DNA of 5,619 bases from Actinobacteria bacterium UBA3012 (GTDB taxonomy: Bacteria; Actinomycetota; Actinomycetes; Nanopelagicales; Nanopelagicaceae), in contig DDZI01000009.1 in NCBI GenBank assembly GCA_002346305.1, forward strand, positions 1 through 5,619, in the 5' to 3' direction. The notes under the pieces are model-generated. The model was not told where the DNA came from. It was given only the letters and a program-made list of their open reading frames with translations, and made no database searches. The position numbers and the translations under genes were made by a program. Shown piece by piece: positions 5,619 through 5,619 of this stretch; positions within the stretch are counted from its first letter, which is position 1, and the number at the start of each line of letters is the position of its first letter.

Positions 5619-5619
5619 T

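Overview
The window looks like chromosomal core sequence from a low-GC actinobacterium. GC is in the low-to-mid forties, judged by eye from a few lines and not computed. The phylum call rests on several proteins: an InhA-type enoyl-ACP reductase directly behind a MabA/FabG1-type ketoacyl-ACP reductase ending in the actinobacterial tail IPVDGGLGMGH, a DUF3099 membrane protein, an infC whose start reads (I)SAEPRIND as in Streptomyces, and an actinobacterial-style ABC half-transporter. The moderate GC and very tight spacing would fit small-genome freshwater actinobacteria (acI / Nanopelagicales-like), but that finer placement is inference.

Layout from left to right: (1) 1-882, minus strand, the translation operon infC-rpmI-rplT. 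rplT is cut by the window edge after 14 codons. infC is longer than its first ATG suggests: the conserved N-domain continues upstream and its only credible start is AUC at 882, behind a good Shine-Dalgarno. (2) 883-1061, a leader and promoter region for that operon, with a plausible promoter and a hairpin that could sequester the infC ribosome-binding site. (3) 1062-2550, minus strand, fabG-fabI, two type II fatty acid synthesis reductases separated by 4 bp. (4) 2551-2631, a short divergent promoter region from which both fabG and the plus-strand genes appear to be transcribed leaderless. (5) 2632-3634, plus strand, a DUF3099 membrane protein overlapping a SURF1 cytochrome oxidase assembly protein by 11 bp. 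(6) 3602-5618, minus strand, the 3' end of a SufT/DUF59-like iron-sulfur assembly gene followed 10 bp later by a 619-residue ABC exporter. The exporter's 3' end overlaps the 3' end of SURF1 by 33 bp.

Together these are housekeeping functions: translation initiation and the ribosome, membrane lipid synthesis, respiratory oxidase maturation, Fe-S cluster assembly and an exporter. I see no mobile element, CRISPR array, tRNA, rRNA or accessory island, and no clear undescribed system. The most interesting signal is the infC start region: a non-canonical start codon combined with a possible SD-sequestering leader.
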